Source: Solirubrum puertoriconensis | GTDB taxonomy: Bacteria > Bacteroidota > Bacteroidia > Cytophagales > Hymenobacteraceae | DNA: 64,000 bases | Direction: 5' to 3' | NCBI RefSeq assembly: GCF_001483135.1 | Contig: NZ_LNAL01000006.1 | Coordinates: forward strand, 1,178,003-1,242,002 | Shown here: one piece after another, positions 17,417 through 25,504 of the stretch | Numbering within the stretch: position 1 is the first letter of the stretch | How the letters are laid out: each line of letters starts with the position of its first letter | Position numbers and translations under genes: made by a program | The notes under the pieces: generated by a model | What the model was told of the DNA's origin: nothing | What the model saw: only the letters and a program-made list of their open reading frames with translations | The model's database searches: none

Positions 17417-18064
17417 ATGGCAAAAGTTGAGACGGTAGGGCAGCGCTTTAGCCAACTAATACAAACCTTAGGAATGTCGAAAAACGCTTTCGCGTTATCG
17501 CTCGACAAAACGGCCACCGTAATTCAACACATTGTAGAAGAGCGAAATAAGCCCGGATTTGATCTTTTGTGCAAGGTTTTCGATGTTTACCCAAATGTAT
17601 CAAAAGACTGGTTGATGCAGGGCTCTGGCCAAATGTTTAATGATGAAACTGACGTCTCTGATCAGCATCTCGATGAGGCATCGGCGACTCAAAGGATAAG
17701 CAGTGCCGAAACCAAACAGTCCAGTGCAGCACCAATCGCTACGCCTATTGCACAGGCGAACATGAATGCCCAAACCCCAACCTCTGCTGCTGGCATTCCG
17801 GGGTCAGTTGCCCAGTCATTACAAACCCAGGTGGTGGCCGAGCCCACTGTGCAAGCAGCCTCAATTGCTGCACCGATAGCGTCGCCTGCTCCTACACCTG
17901 TTGTCGCATCCGCTGCTCAGGTTGTTTCACTGGAGTCGGCACTGTATGCGCAACAACTGCAGCACCAGTTGGCTTTGGCTGAAATGCGAAATCAACACTT
18001 GCAAGAGCAACAAAAGATGTTGCAACAAATGGTTGAGCTGATGAGCAAGCAGCTGAGCCGCTAA
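17417..18064 (+). CDS. XRE/CI-like helix-turn-helix protein with long linker and C-terminal coiled coil
   Basis: 215 residues. Residues 1-70 resemble a phage-repressor-type HTH domain (RFSQLIQTLGMSKNAFALSL, then FDLLCKVFDVYPNVSKDWLM, QGSGQMF). Residues about 75-175 are a low-complexity Ala/Pro/Thr/Gln/Ser linker. Residues 175-215 form a Gln/Leu/Met-rich coiled coil likely to oligomerise. Such stand-alone regulators are common in Cytophagales; no integrase or phage gene is near, so it is probably a chromosomal regulator. It has a consensus promoter and its own terminator, so it is monocistronic. Confidence 0.75.
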   Translation: MAKVETVGQRFSQLIQTLGMSKNAFALSLDKTATVIQHIVEERNKPGFDLLCKVFDVYPNVSKDWLMQGSGQMFNDETDVSDQHLDEASATQRISSAETKQSSAAPIATPIAQANMNAQTPTSAAGIPGSVAQSLQTQVVAEPTVQAASIAAPIASPAPTPVVASAAQVVSLESALYAQQLQHQLALAEMRNQHLQEQQKMLQQMVELMSKQLSR

Positions 18065-18078
18065 TAAGTCGTACGCAC

Positions 18079-18123
18079 TAACGCAAAGCGCCCGCTACCT
18101 CCGGCAGCGGGCGCTTTGCGTTA
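18079..18123. terminator. Bidirectional terminator (18-bp perfect stem)
   Basis: Arms 18079-18096 and 18106-18123 with a 9-nt loop, between the convergent regulator and mtaB genes. Confidence 0.85.
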
Positions 18124-18135
18124 ATTCAGTCAGTG

Positions 18136-19485
18136 TTAATGATGAAACACGGGTAGTTCCGACTCCTCTACTTCCATCAGCCCAGCAGCATTTGCCTCTA
18201 CCAGGCGTAGCTTCTTCAACTCGCCCACCAGCAGTGGGTCGTACTTGGCGGCTACCCGGATGTAGTTGGGCGTGTAGCCCTCAATGCGCCCGTCGGGACC
18301 TAGGTCGTCTTCAAACAGCACCTCGGTTTCGGTACCTACGTGCTGCTCGTAGAAGTAGCGCTTCTTCTTCTCCGATAAACTACGTAGCTGGGTGGTGCGC
18401 TCGTGCCGAATCCGATCCTGCACGCGGCCGGGCAGGGTTGGCGCCAAGGTGTTTTCGCGCTCCGAGTAAGGAAACACGTGCAGGTACGAAACGGGTAGCC
18501 CGTTCAAAAACTGATAGGTCTCGATAAAATCGGCTTCTGTCTCACCCGGGAAACCCACAATCACATCCACACCAATGCTGGCATGTGGCATTAGCTCCTT
18601 GATGAGCGCTACGCGGTCGGAGTACAGTTCGCGGCGGTAGCGGCGGCGCATCAGGCCCAAGATTTTGTTTGAGCCCGACTGCAGCGGGATGTGGAAGTGG
18701 GGCATGAAGCGCTTGGATTGCGCTACGGTGCGGATGATGTCGTCGGTGAGCAGGTTAGGCTCGCAGCTGCTGATGCGGAACCGCTGTATGCCCTCTACTG
18801 CATCGAGTGCATGTACCAGATCGGTAAACGTTTCGAGGCGGAGCCGGTCTTCGCCCTGCAAACCAAAGTCGCCTAGGTTAACGCCGGTCAGCACAATTTC
18901 CTTTACGCCCGTTTCGGCCAGTTTCTGCACGCGCTCAACTACGCTCTGCACCGAGCCCGAACGGCTTTTGCCGCGCGCTAGCGGAATGGTGCAGAACGAA
19001 CAGGAATAGTCGCAGCCGTCTTGCACTTTTAGGAAAGTGCGCGTACGGTCGCCGAAAGAGTGGGCATCGTGAAACTCTACGGCCTCTGAAATGGGCGAGG
19101 CAAATACTTGGCCGGGTTGGCCGGCTGCCGGCTTGTGGTAAGCGGTTTCGTCGAGGATTTCGGCCAGGCGAAATTTTTCGGCAGCACCCAATACAGCGTG
19201 TACGCCCGGTATTTGGGCTATTTCCTGGGGCTTAAGCTGCGCGTAGCAACCCACAATGGTTACGTAGGCCTCGGGGTTGTGCTTAAGCGCCTGCTGTACC
19301 ACCTTCCGGCATTTGCGGTCGGCGTGGTCGGTTACGGAGCAAGTATTGATGACGTAAATATCAGCCCCTTGCTCGAAAGCTACTTTTTGAAAACCCCGCT
19401 CTTCGAATTGACGGCCGAGGGCCGACGTTTCAGAAAAGTTGAGCTTGCAGCCCAGCGTATAAAAGGCAACGGTGCGCGTGTCCAT
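18136..19485 (-). CDS. mtaB: tRNA t6A37 methylthiotransferase MtaB
   Basis: Radical-SAM methylthiotransferase that converts t6A-37 to ms2t6A in ANN-decoding tRNAs. 449 residues. UPF0004 cysteines appear in TLGCKLN, NTCSVT and VGCYAQ; the radical-SAM CxxxCxxC is in DGCDYSCSFCTIPLARGKSRS. KLN/NTCSVTDHADRKCR is typical of MtaB, distinguishing it from MiaB at the left edge. The ATG at 19485 matches the family N-terminus; an extension to 19530 would add 15 unlikely residues. A TATCTTTG box ends 7 nt before this ATG, so the 5' leader must be very short. Confidence 0.93.
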   Translation of the reverse strand: MDTRTVAFYTLGCKLNFSETSALGRQFEERGFQKVAFEQGADIYVINTCSVTDHADRKCRKVVQQALKHNPEAYVTIVGCYAQLKPQEIAQIPGVHAVLGAAEKFRLAEILDETAYHKPAAGQPGQVFASPISEAVEFHDAHSFGDRTRTFLKVQDGCDYSCSFCTIPLARGKSRSGSVQSVVERVQKLAETGVKEIVLTGVNLGDFGLQGEDRLRLETFTDLVHALDAVEGIQRFRISSCEPNLLTDDIIRTVAQSKRFMPHFHIPLQSGSNKILGLMRRRYRRELYSDRVALIKELMPHASIGVDVIVGFPGETEADFIETYQFLNGLPVSYLHVFPYSERENTLAPTLPGRVQDRIRHERTTQLRSLSEKKKRYFYEQHVGTETEVLFEDDLGPDGRIEGYTPNYIRVAAKYDPLLVGELKKLRLVEANAAGLMEVEESELPVFHH

Positions 19486-19492
19486 AAGTGTG

Positions 19493-19500
19493 CAAAGATA
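19493..19500 (-). promoter_or_regulatory. -7 box (TATCTTTG) almost touching mtaB
   Basis: Exact TAnnTTTG match ending 7 nt before the ATG at 19485. The predicted transcription start is within a few nucleotides of the start codon. Confidence 0.55.
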
Positions 19501-19655
19501 CAACACGATGCCCGGCTCAGGTTCCGGCACTTGCCATGCACTTGCTCTCTTTTGCGTAACCTAGGCGCGCAAAGCTGCTACAACCTCGCTACGCAGCCCT
19601 CTGTGGGGTGGTGTACTTCACGTGTTGTTAATTGCCTTAACCCAATGCCAATGCT

Positions 19656-20528
19656 ATGTCGCTTCGTACGGTTCTTCAGCTGATACCCGCTACACCCACC
19701 CGTGCCGAATACCTCACTCTGTATCAGGCATTGCCTGCGGCAGGGGTAGAGCAGCTCGATCCGTTTTTGCTGCTGCACCACATCGGGCCAGTTTCTTTTC
19801 CGCCCCACAACCAAGGGCTGCCATTTGGGCCGCACCCGCATCGCGGCTTTGCAACCGTTACGATTGTGCTTCGAGGCGAAGTGCTGCACCACGATAGCCG
19901 CGGCAACCGGCAAGTTGTTGGGGCTGGCGGTGTTCAGTGGATGACGGCCGCTCGCGGCATCATTCACGCCGAAAACGTGCCGCGCCACTTTCAGGATCAA
20001 GGCGGCGAATTGGAGCTGCTGCAGCTTTGGATAAACCTGCCGGCTCGGCTTAAAATGGAGCAGCCTGTTTACCAAGGCTTAGCTGCCGAGGAACTGCCGC
20101 CGCAGCCAGTGGCGGAAGGTATGGGGCAGCTTACCACTATTGCAGGCAAGTGGCAGGATGTTGCTGGTCCCGCCCGGCCGCTGGTGCCGGTTCGGCTGGC
20201 TACTTTGCGCATGCAACCTAAGGCGAATTTCAGCTGGGAGGTGCCAGCCAGCCACAGCGCGTTGTTGTATGTGGTTGAGGGAGAGGTGCTGGTAAACGGG
20301 CAGGCGGGGGGAAGCCGCACACCAGTACAGGTCGCCTCCGATGGCGACCAAATAGTGTTACAAGCCCAAACCGCTGCATTGCTGCTCCTAGGTGCCGCCG
20401 AGCCCCTCAACGAGCCGGTAGCGCAGCAGGGTCCCTTCGTGATGAACAATGCCACCCAACTAATGGAGGCCATGCGCGACTACCAAATGGGCCGGATGGG
20501 TATGCTGCTCGAAAGCGAAACCCGATAA
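19656..20528 (+). CDS. Pirin family protein
   Basis: Bicupin protein of 290 residues. The metal-binding motif GPHPHRGFATVTIVLRGE with HHDS and the later HAEN carry the usual His/His/His/Glu ligand set in the N-terminal cupin; the C-terminal cupin (SALLYVVEGEVLVNG) is degenerate, as usual. Some pirins have quercetin 2,3-dioxygenase activity and others act as redox-linked cofactors; I cannot tell here. The stop codon is one nucleotide from that of the convergent gene at 20530, with no terminator between. Confidence 0.9.
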   Translation: MSLRTVLQLIPATPTRAEYLTLYQALPAAGVEQLDPFLLLHHIGPVSFPPHNQGLPFGPHPHRGFATVTIVLRGEVLHHDSRGNRQVVGAGGVQWMTAARGIIHAENVPRHFQDQGGELELLQLWINLPARLKMEQPVYQGLAAEELPPQPVAEGMGQLTTIAGKWQDVAGPARPLVPVRLATLRMQPKANFSWEVPASHSALLYVVEGEVLVNGQAGGSRTPVQVASDGDQIVLQAQTAALLLLGAAEPLNEPVAQQGPFVMNNATQLMEAMRDYQMGRMGMLLESETR

Positions 20529-20529
20529 C

Positions 20530-20934
20530 CTACTTAGGCGCCGAGCAAACGGGTGGGGTTAGGAGTGAGGTATGGAGGGTATTTATCAAGCCATTGAGCG
20601 TCAGATTGGCCAATGCTTCTGCTGACACCACCACCTCATATTCGTCGTGTGCCGATAAGCTGAACACGGCCGGTAGCTTGTGCGCAAGCAACTGCGGGTA
20701 GCGTTGGCTCAACTGATTGCGGTACAGAAACTTTACGGGTACAGGCAAGTTTCGCAAAAACTGCTTCCACTCGGGGCGCATGCGGGTAGCACCATACGTA
20801 ACGCTGCACAAAGAGCAGGGGTAGGTGCCAGGTGAAACCAGCTTATGCACCGCATCAAACAACGCGTTGTGCAAGCCGGAGTCGGCGTTGTAAACGAACA
20901 GAAGCTGAAGGGGAGCGATATGATTTGCGTGCAT
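20530..20934 (-). CDS. Conserved hypothetical protein with CSLC motif
   Basis: 134 residues with no signal peptide. Features: LLFVYNADSGLHNALFDAVHKLVSP followed by YPCSLCSVTYG, giving a CxxC pair near residues 40-43, and a C-terminal helix. I recall similar proteins annotated only as hypothetical in several phyla. The CxxC could be redox-active or metal-binding; that is inference. It is followed on the same strand, upstream, by the LTA-synthase-like gene 36 nt away, so they may be co-transcribed. Confidence 0.75.
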   Translation of the reverse strand: MHANHIAPLQLLFVYNADSGLHNALFDAVHKLVSPGTYPCSLCSVTYGATRMRPEWKQFLRNLPVPVKFLYRNQLSQRYPQLLAHKLPAVFSLSAHDEYEVVVSAEALANLTLNGLINTLHTSLLTPPVCSAPK

Positions 20935-20970
20935 TGGAGCTTACATACGGCATTCCCAGCTCAGCAGGAT

Positions 20971-22836
20971 TCAGCGCCGCAAAAAGTCGTCGAATGATTG
21001 TTGCTGATAGGCCTTGCCTAGCTGCAACTGCTGCGGGGTGGCGGTGCTGTCGCGCTCGATGATGCGGCGGGCGTCGTTGTCGATGGTTACGGCGCCGGTG
21101 GCTTGCACCATGCCAAACCCATCGTTGAAGCAGTAGAATGCAAAGCCTGCAGGCGCGGCTGCCGGTGCGGCGGCTAGTAAGTTGCGGCCCCAGCGGTACT
21201 CTTGGGTGGGCAAGCCGAGCTGAGCGAGCAGGGTAGAGGCTACATCGGTTTGGCTGCCGTACGTGGCAATGCTGCGGCCGGCCGCGTTGGCGCGCAAAGC
21301 ACCACCGGTTACTACCAACGGAATGCGAAACTTCTCAGGCTCGTGGCCACCCGAGTTACCAGGCAGATGGTGGCCGTGGTCGGCGGCAATTACCACCACG
21401 GTATTCGCCCACCACGCTTCTTGGCGGGCCGCCCTCAAAAACTGACCTAGGGCGTGGTCGGTGTAGGCAACGGAGTTGCGGAACAGAGCGGTTTCGGAAG
21501 TCCCTCGGAAGCGCGGTTGCATGGGCACCTCAAAGGGCTCGTGGCTGCTCAGGGTAAACGCTGTAGCGAAAAACGGCGCCGGTGGTTGCCGCAAGTCCTG
21601 CAGCAAGCGCGCGAATAACACGTGGTCGTGCGCGCCCCATTTGGAGTTTTGGTCGCGACGCCGGAAATCCTGCCGCTCTATCAAGCGCTTGTACCCGCCC
21701 GCCAACAGGTACGATTTCATGTTCGCAAAGGCCAGTTCGCCGCCGTAGTAAAACGACGACGCGTAACCAACCGCCCCAAGCGAACGGGCTAGGTTGGGCA
21801 GGCCCTCGGTTTTGCGCGGAAACTTGATGATGCTGGTGGTAGGCTGGTTGGGGTAGCCACTCAAGAGCGCCACAATTCCCTTCTGGCTACGGTCGCCGCT
21901 GGCGTAGATGTTGCGGAACGATAACCCCGTGCGCGCAAGGCTGTCGAGCGTGGGCGTAACGCCTTGTTCGCCGCCCAGGTGGCCCACTAGCTTAGCCGTA
22001 AAGCTCTCCAGGATTATGAACAGCACGTTGGGCCGTTGCGTACGCAGCACCCTAGGTGCAGTGGCGCTATCGGGGGCCGGGAGGTAGAGCTGCGTTACTA
22101 GGCGGCGGGCCGTGGTATCGGGTAGGTATTGATAGGGGTTTTGCTTTAGCTCCCCGAGTGGTAGCGACTGTACCACGTTCCAGGGCACGTTTATGGCCGC
22201 ATGGTTGGCAAAGGGCAGCGTGGTCGAAAAGTATACGTCGCTCTGGTTTACCGGAATTTGCTGCACTCCGCCCCGTAGTGGCACTATTAATAATAAGGAG
22301 TATAGGAACGCAATGGCAACTGCCCTTAGCTTGCCAAACAGCGGTGGTTGAGCTTGCAATGGGCTCAGCAGGCGCCGATACAACGCATAGCCAAGCAGCA
22401 GCAAGCCAACGAAAATCAGCGTGAGCAGACTTAGGGGGGAGGAGCCCGCCGAGGCCGCCATTTCGGCCGGTGAGTTGAGGTATTGCAGCGGGGTGTTATC
22501 GAGCCGGAACCCCCAAGCGCGGTACAACTCCAGGTCGGCAACCGTTAGCAGGGTTACTACTGTACCAATAATACCAGTGTATATGCCAATGATGCGCCCA
22601 GCACGTAGGCGCGGAAACCAGCCCGCAGCTATCAGCAACAAAAACGGTGGCAAGCACAAGTAAGCCGCTGCCGAGCCATCGAGGCGCACACCATATATAA
22701 AGGTGCGCACGATGCTGCTGACATCAAGCTCCGCGGTGCGCGACAAATGGTAGAGCAGGAATGTTGCCCGACCTAGGGCAAACACAAGCAGCCAGTACAG
22801 GAAGTACTTCGGCTGAAAATAGAAGCGGTTTCTCAC
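20971..22836 (-). CDS. LTA-synthase-like membrane phosphotransferase/sulfatase
   Basis: 621 residues from the GTG at 22836. About five N-terminal transmembrane helices (residues 1-200) precede an alkaline-phosphatase-superfamily domain. Metal-site motifs are visible: LFIILESF (Glu ligand), VVVIAADHGHHLPG (Asp/His ligands) and a downstream His. Near the nucleophile the sequence reads ASGDRSQKGIVALLSGYP; related proteins have Thr where Ser stands in DRSQKG. In Gram-negative bacteria such enzymes transfer phosphoglycerol or phosphoethanolamine or act as sulfatases, so lipoteichoic acid synthesis is unlikely. The GTG start is supported by a TACCTTTG box at 22855-22862; an ORF extending to 22971 would precede that promoter. 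Confidence 0.83.
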   Translation of the reverse strand: MRNRFYFQPKYFLYWLLVFALGRATFLLYHLSRTAELDVSSIVRTFIYGVRLDGSAAAYLCLPPFLLLIAAGWFPRLRAGRIIGIYTGIIGTVVTLLTVADLELYRAWGFRLDNTPLQYLNSPAEMAASAGSSPLSLLTLIFVGLLLLGYALYRRLLSPLQAQPPLFGKLRAVAIAFLYSLLLIVPLRGGVQQIPVNQSDVYFSTTLPFANHAAINVPWNVVQSLPLGELKQNPYQYLPDTTARRLVTQLYLPAPDSATAPRVLRTQRPNVLFIILESFTAKLVGHLGGEQGVTPTLDSLARTGLSFRNIYASGDRSQKGIVALLSGYPNQPTTSIIKFPRKTEGLPNLARSLGAVGYASSFYYGGELAFANMKSYLLAGGYKRLIERQDFRRRDQNSKWGAHDHVLFARLLQDLRQPPAPFFATAFTLSSHEPFEVPMQPRFRGTSETALFRNSVAYTDHALGQFLRAARQEAWWANTVVVIAADHGHHLPGNSGGHEPEKFRIPLVVTGGALRANAAGRSIATYGSQTDVASTLLAQLGLPTQEYRWGRNLLAAAPAAAPAGFAFYCFNDGFGMVQATGAVTIDNDARRIIERDSTATPQQLQLGKAYQQQSFDDFLRR

Positions 22837-22854
22837 AGGTGAAGTGCGAAGCCG

Positions 22855-22862
22855 CAAAGGTA
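22855..22862 (-). promoter_or_regulatory. -7 box (TACCTTTG) for the LTA-synthase-like gene
   Basis: Exact consensus 18 nt before the GTG at 22836; it helps choose that start over the upstream in-frame ATG. Confidence 0.5.
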
Positions 22863-22988
22863 TGCGTAAGCGTGGGGTATGTGTAGAGCACTTACTACTA
22901 TGGAAGATCGGTGCGATAGATTCTTTTGAAATAGTATCTTTCTTGTGATAGGGGTATGATGAACAAAACATGTAGTTTTGAGAAAATG

Positions 22989-23006
22989 CCCCTAAAAATT
23001 TAGGGG
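22989..23006. promoter_or_regulatory. Perfect inverted repeat before the glnA promoter (candidate operator)
   Basis: CCCCTAAA-AA-TTTAGGGG, 8-bp arms with a 2-nt centre, directly before the -33 element of glnA. Size, symmetry and position suggest a transcription-factor binding site, though a short hairpin cannot be excluded. Confidence 0.5.
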
Positions 23007-23011
23007 GTGCT

Positions 23012-23041
23012 TTGTTGAAATAGTATTCGCTTCTACCTTTG
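23012..23041 (+). promoter_or_regulatory. glnA promoter (TTG, TACCTTTG)
   Basis: -33 TTG at 23012-23014, 19-nt spacer, -7 TACCTTTG at 23034-23041; 44 nt before the GTG start of the glutamine synthetase gene. Confidence 0.7.
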
Positions 23042-23085
23042 GGGTATCAAAAGCAAACCTGCTTATTTCCACTAACCTTTTCTCT

Positions 23086-25272
23086 GTGGCAACGCTTCGC
23101 TTTAGAGCCCTGAACCTTGTTGATCAGCGCAAACCCGTGCCGGTCGCGTCTTCTGAGCGTCGCTCAGAAATCTTTGGTCGCAACGTATTTGGCCTGGAAG
23201 CCATGCGTGCTACCATGTCGGGCGATTATTTCAAAAAACTGCAGTCGGCCATTAAGCAAGGCACTCCGGTGGAGCGCAGCGTGGCCGATGCCGTGGCTGG
23301 TGCCATGAAAACCTGGGCCATGAGCAAGGGTGCTACGCACTACACGCACTGGTTTCAGCCGTTAACGGGCGCCACCGCCGAAAAGCACGACTCGTTTTTC
23401 GATTTGAACTCCGACGGTCGTCCGATCGAAAACTTCAAAGGTTCGGCGCTGGTGCAGCAAGAGCCCGATGCGTCGTCATTCCCCTCGGGCGGTATCCGCA
23501 ATACCTTCGAGGCACGCGGCTACACCGCTTGGGACCCCACTTCGCCGGCCTTCATCATTGAAACTGCAGGTGCCAAAACGCTGTGCATCCCGACCATCTT
23601 CGTTGCTTACACCGGCGAAGCCCTCGACTACAAAGCCCCGCTGCTGAAGTCGTTGGTAGCACTGGAGCGTGCTGCACTGCCCATCTGCCAATACTTTGAT
23701 AAGGACGTACAGCGCGTAACGACTACGCTGGGCATCGAGCAAGAGTACTTCCTGGTTGATAAGGCCCTGTACTCGGCGCGCCCCGACCTAGTAATGACCG
23801 GCCGCACGCTGTTTGGCCACGCGCCGGCCAAGGGCCAGCAGCTCGAAGACCACTACTTCGGCTCGATTCCGCCGCGCGTGCACGCCTTCATGCTCGAGTT
23901 CGAAGAGGAAGCTACCAAGCTGGGTATTCCGCTGCGCACGCGACACAACGAGGTAGCGCCACACCAATTTGAGTGCGCGCCCACGTTCGAAGACGCTAAC
24001 TTGGCCATCGACCACAACCAGCTCCTGATGGACATCATGGACCGCGTGGCCGATAAGCACGACTTTAAAGTGCTGCTGCACGAGAAGCCGTTTGCGGGCG
24101 TAAACGGTTCGGGCAAGCACAACAACTGGGCCCTGAGCACCGATACGGGCGTGAACCTGCTCTCGCCGGGCCGCAAGCCCAAGGAGAACCTGCAGTTCCT
24201 CGCGTTCTTCATCAACACAATGAAGGCCGTGCACCAGCACGCCGATCTGCTACGCGCCTCTATCGCCTCGGCCTCGAACGACCACCGCCTAGGTGCCAAC
24301 GAAGCCCCGCCCGCAATCATGTCGGTGTTCGTGGGTTCGCAGCTGTCACAAGTGCTCGACGAGTTGGAGCGCAACGCCAAACTGCCGCTCGATAAGGGCG
24401 ACAACCTCTACCTGAAGTTGGGCATCGACAAGATTCCGCCCATTCTGCTCGACAACACCGACCGCAACCGTACCTCGCCGTTTGCCTTCACCGGCAATAA
24501 GTTCGAGTTCCGCGCCGTAGGTTCGTCGGCCAACAGCTCGTCGTCGATGACGGTGCTGAACGCCATCGTGGCCGATCAGCTGGAAACTTTCCGCAAGGAA
24601 GTAGATGCCCTAATTGAGGGTGGCCGTAAGAAAGAAATGGCCATCATCGATGTGCTGCGCCAGTACGTTATCGATTCGAAAGCCATTCGCTTTGAGGGCA
24701 ACGGCTACTCGGATGAGTGGAAAGTCGAAGCGGCCGGTCGCGGCCTCTCGAACGTGCCTACCACGCCGCCCGCGCTCGATGCATTCGTGACGGAGCAATC
24801 GTCGCAGCTGTTCAGTCGCCTTGGTATTTACTCGCACGTAGAGCTGCACGCCCGCCACGAAATCCTGCTCGAGGACTACATCAAGCGTGTGCAGATCGAA
24901 AGCCGCGTTATGGGTGATTTGGCTATTAACCACATCATCCCCACGGCCGTAGCTTACCAGAATAAGCTGGTGCAGAACGTAAAAGGCTTGCGCGAACTGG
25001 GCCTCGACGATGAGTTCACTCAGGTTACTGTTGACTCCATCAAGGAGATTTCGCGCCGCGTGGCTACCATTAAGACCACAGTGGCCGAAATGGTAGATTG
25101 CCGCAAGGTGGCTAACAAAAAAGACGACACCCGCGAGCGTGCGCTGATGTACAGCGAAAAGGTGCGTCCGCTGTTCGACGTGATCCGTCGACAGGTCGAT
25201 AAACTAGAATTATTGGTGGCCGATGAAGATTGGCCGCTAGTAAAGTATCGCGAACTGCTTTTCTTGCATTAA
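23086..25272 (+). CDS. glnA: Type III glutamine synthetase (GSIII, GlnN type)
   Basis: ATP-dependent synthesis of glutamine from glutamate and ammonia, the main ammonia-assimilation step. 728 residues, the length of GSIII, compared with about 450 for GSI. Visible GSIII signatures: YTHWFQPLTG and HDSF near 83-105, GIEQEYFLVD near 220, RHNEVAPHQFE near 285-295, VNGSGKHNNWAL near 340-350 and NRTSPFAFTGNKFEFRAVGS near 460-480. A GTG start follows a strong promoter with an inverted repeat upstream, suggesting regulation by nitrogen status; the regulator is unknown. The type III enzyme is typical of Bacteroidota. A double hairpin follows the stop. Confidence 0.95.
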   Translation: MATLRFRALNLVDQRKPVPVASSERRSEIFGRNVFGLEAMRATMSGDYFKKLQSAIKQGTPVERSVADAVAGAMKTWAMSKGATHYTHWFQPLTGATAEKHDSFFDLNSDGRPIENFKGSALVQQEPDASSFPSGGIRNTFEARGYTAWDPTSPAFIIETAGAKTLCIPTIFVAYTGEALDYKAPLLKSLVALERAALPICQYFDKDVQRVTTTLGIEQEYFLVDKALYSARPDLVMTGRTLFGHAPAKGQQLEDHYFGSIPPRVHAFMLEFEEEATKLGIPLRTRHNEVAPHQFECAPTFEDANLAIDHNQLLMDIMDRVADKHDFKVLLHEKPFAGVNGSGKHNNWALSTDTGVNLLSPGRKPKENLQFLAFFINTMKAVHQHADLLRASIASASNDHRLGANEAPPAIMSVFVGSQLSQVLDELERNAKLPLDKGDNLYLKLGIDKIPPILLDNTDRNRTSPFAFTGNKFEFRAVGSSANSSSSMTVLNAIVADQLETFRKEVDALIEGGRKKEMAIIDVLRQYVIDSKAIRFEGNGYSDEWKVEAAGRGLSNVPTTPPALDAFVTEQSSQLFSRLGIYSHVELHARHEILLEDYIKRVQIESRVMGDLAINHIIPTAVAYQNKLVQNVKGLRELGLDDEFTQVTVDSIKEISRRVATIKTTVAEMVDCRKVANKKDDTRERALMYSEKVRPLFDVIRRQVDKLELLVADEDWPLVKYRELLFLH

Positions 25273-25291
25273 ATTAGCAGCTTGCAAGCGA

Positions 25292-25384
25292 GGCCGGTTC
25301 GAATTCGGGTGGGAATGCAGTTCGACCGGCCCGCTCACTAAGCCCGTTGGCCCCGTGTATATGCGGGAGCCGGCGGGTTTTTTC
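25292..25384 (+). terminator. Two-hairpin terminator after glnA
   Basis: First hairpin: arms 25292-25303 and 25321-25331 with one bulge. Second hairpin: about 25341-25377 (GCCCGTTGGC pairing with GCCGGCGGG using G-U pairs), followed by a run of six T. Confidence 0.65.
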
Positions 25385-25504
25385 ATTTTAGCGATTCAAG
25401 ATTAAGGCATTTTTTGCTAGCCTGCAAACGATTGCATAAAAAATTGCGCACGGGGTTGCTTGCTGCCGATGCCGCTCGGGGCAACACCCAAGTACCATTT
25501 TTGG

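Noticed and set aside
20971-22971. Start of the LTA-synthase-like gene at 22971
   Set aside because: The first 45 residues are polar and precede a consensus -7 box at 22855-22862; the GTG at 22836 fits better.
25295-25312. GGTTCGAATTC resembling a tRNA T-loop
   Set aside because: No acceptor, D or anticodon arms fit around it; the bases form the first hairpin of the glnA terminator instead.
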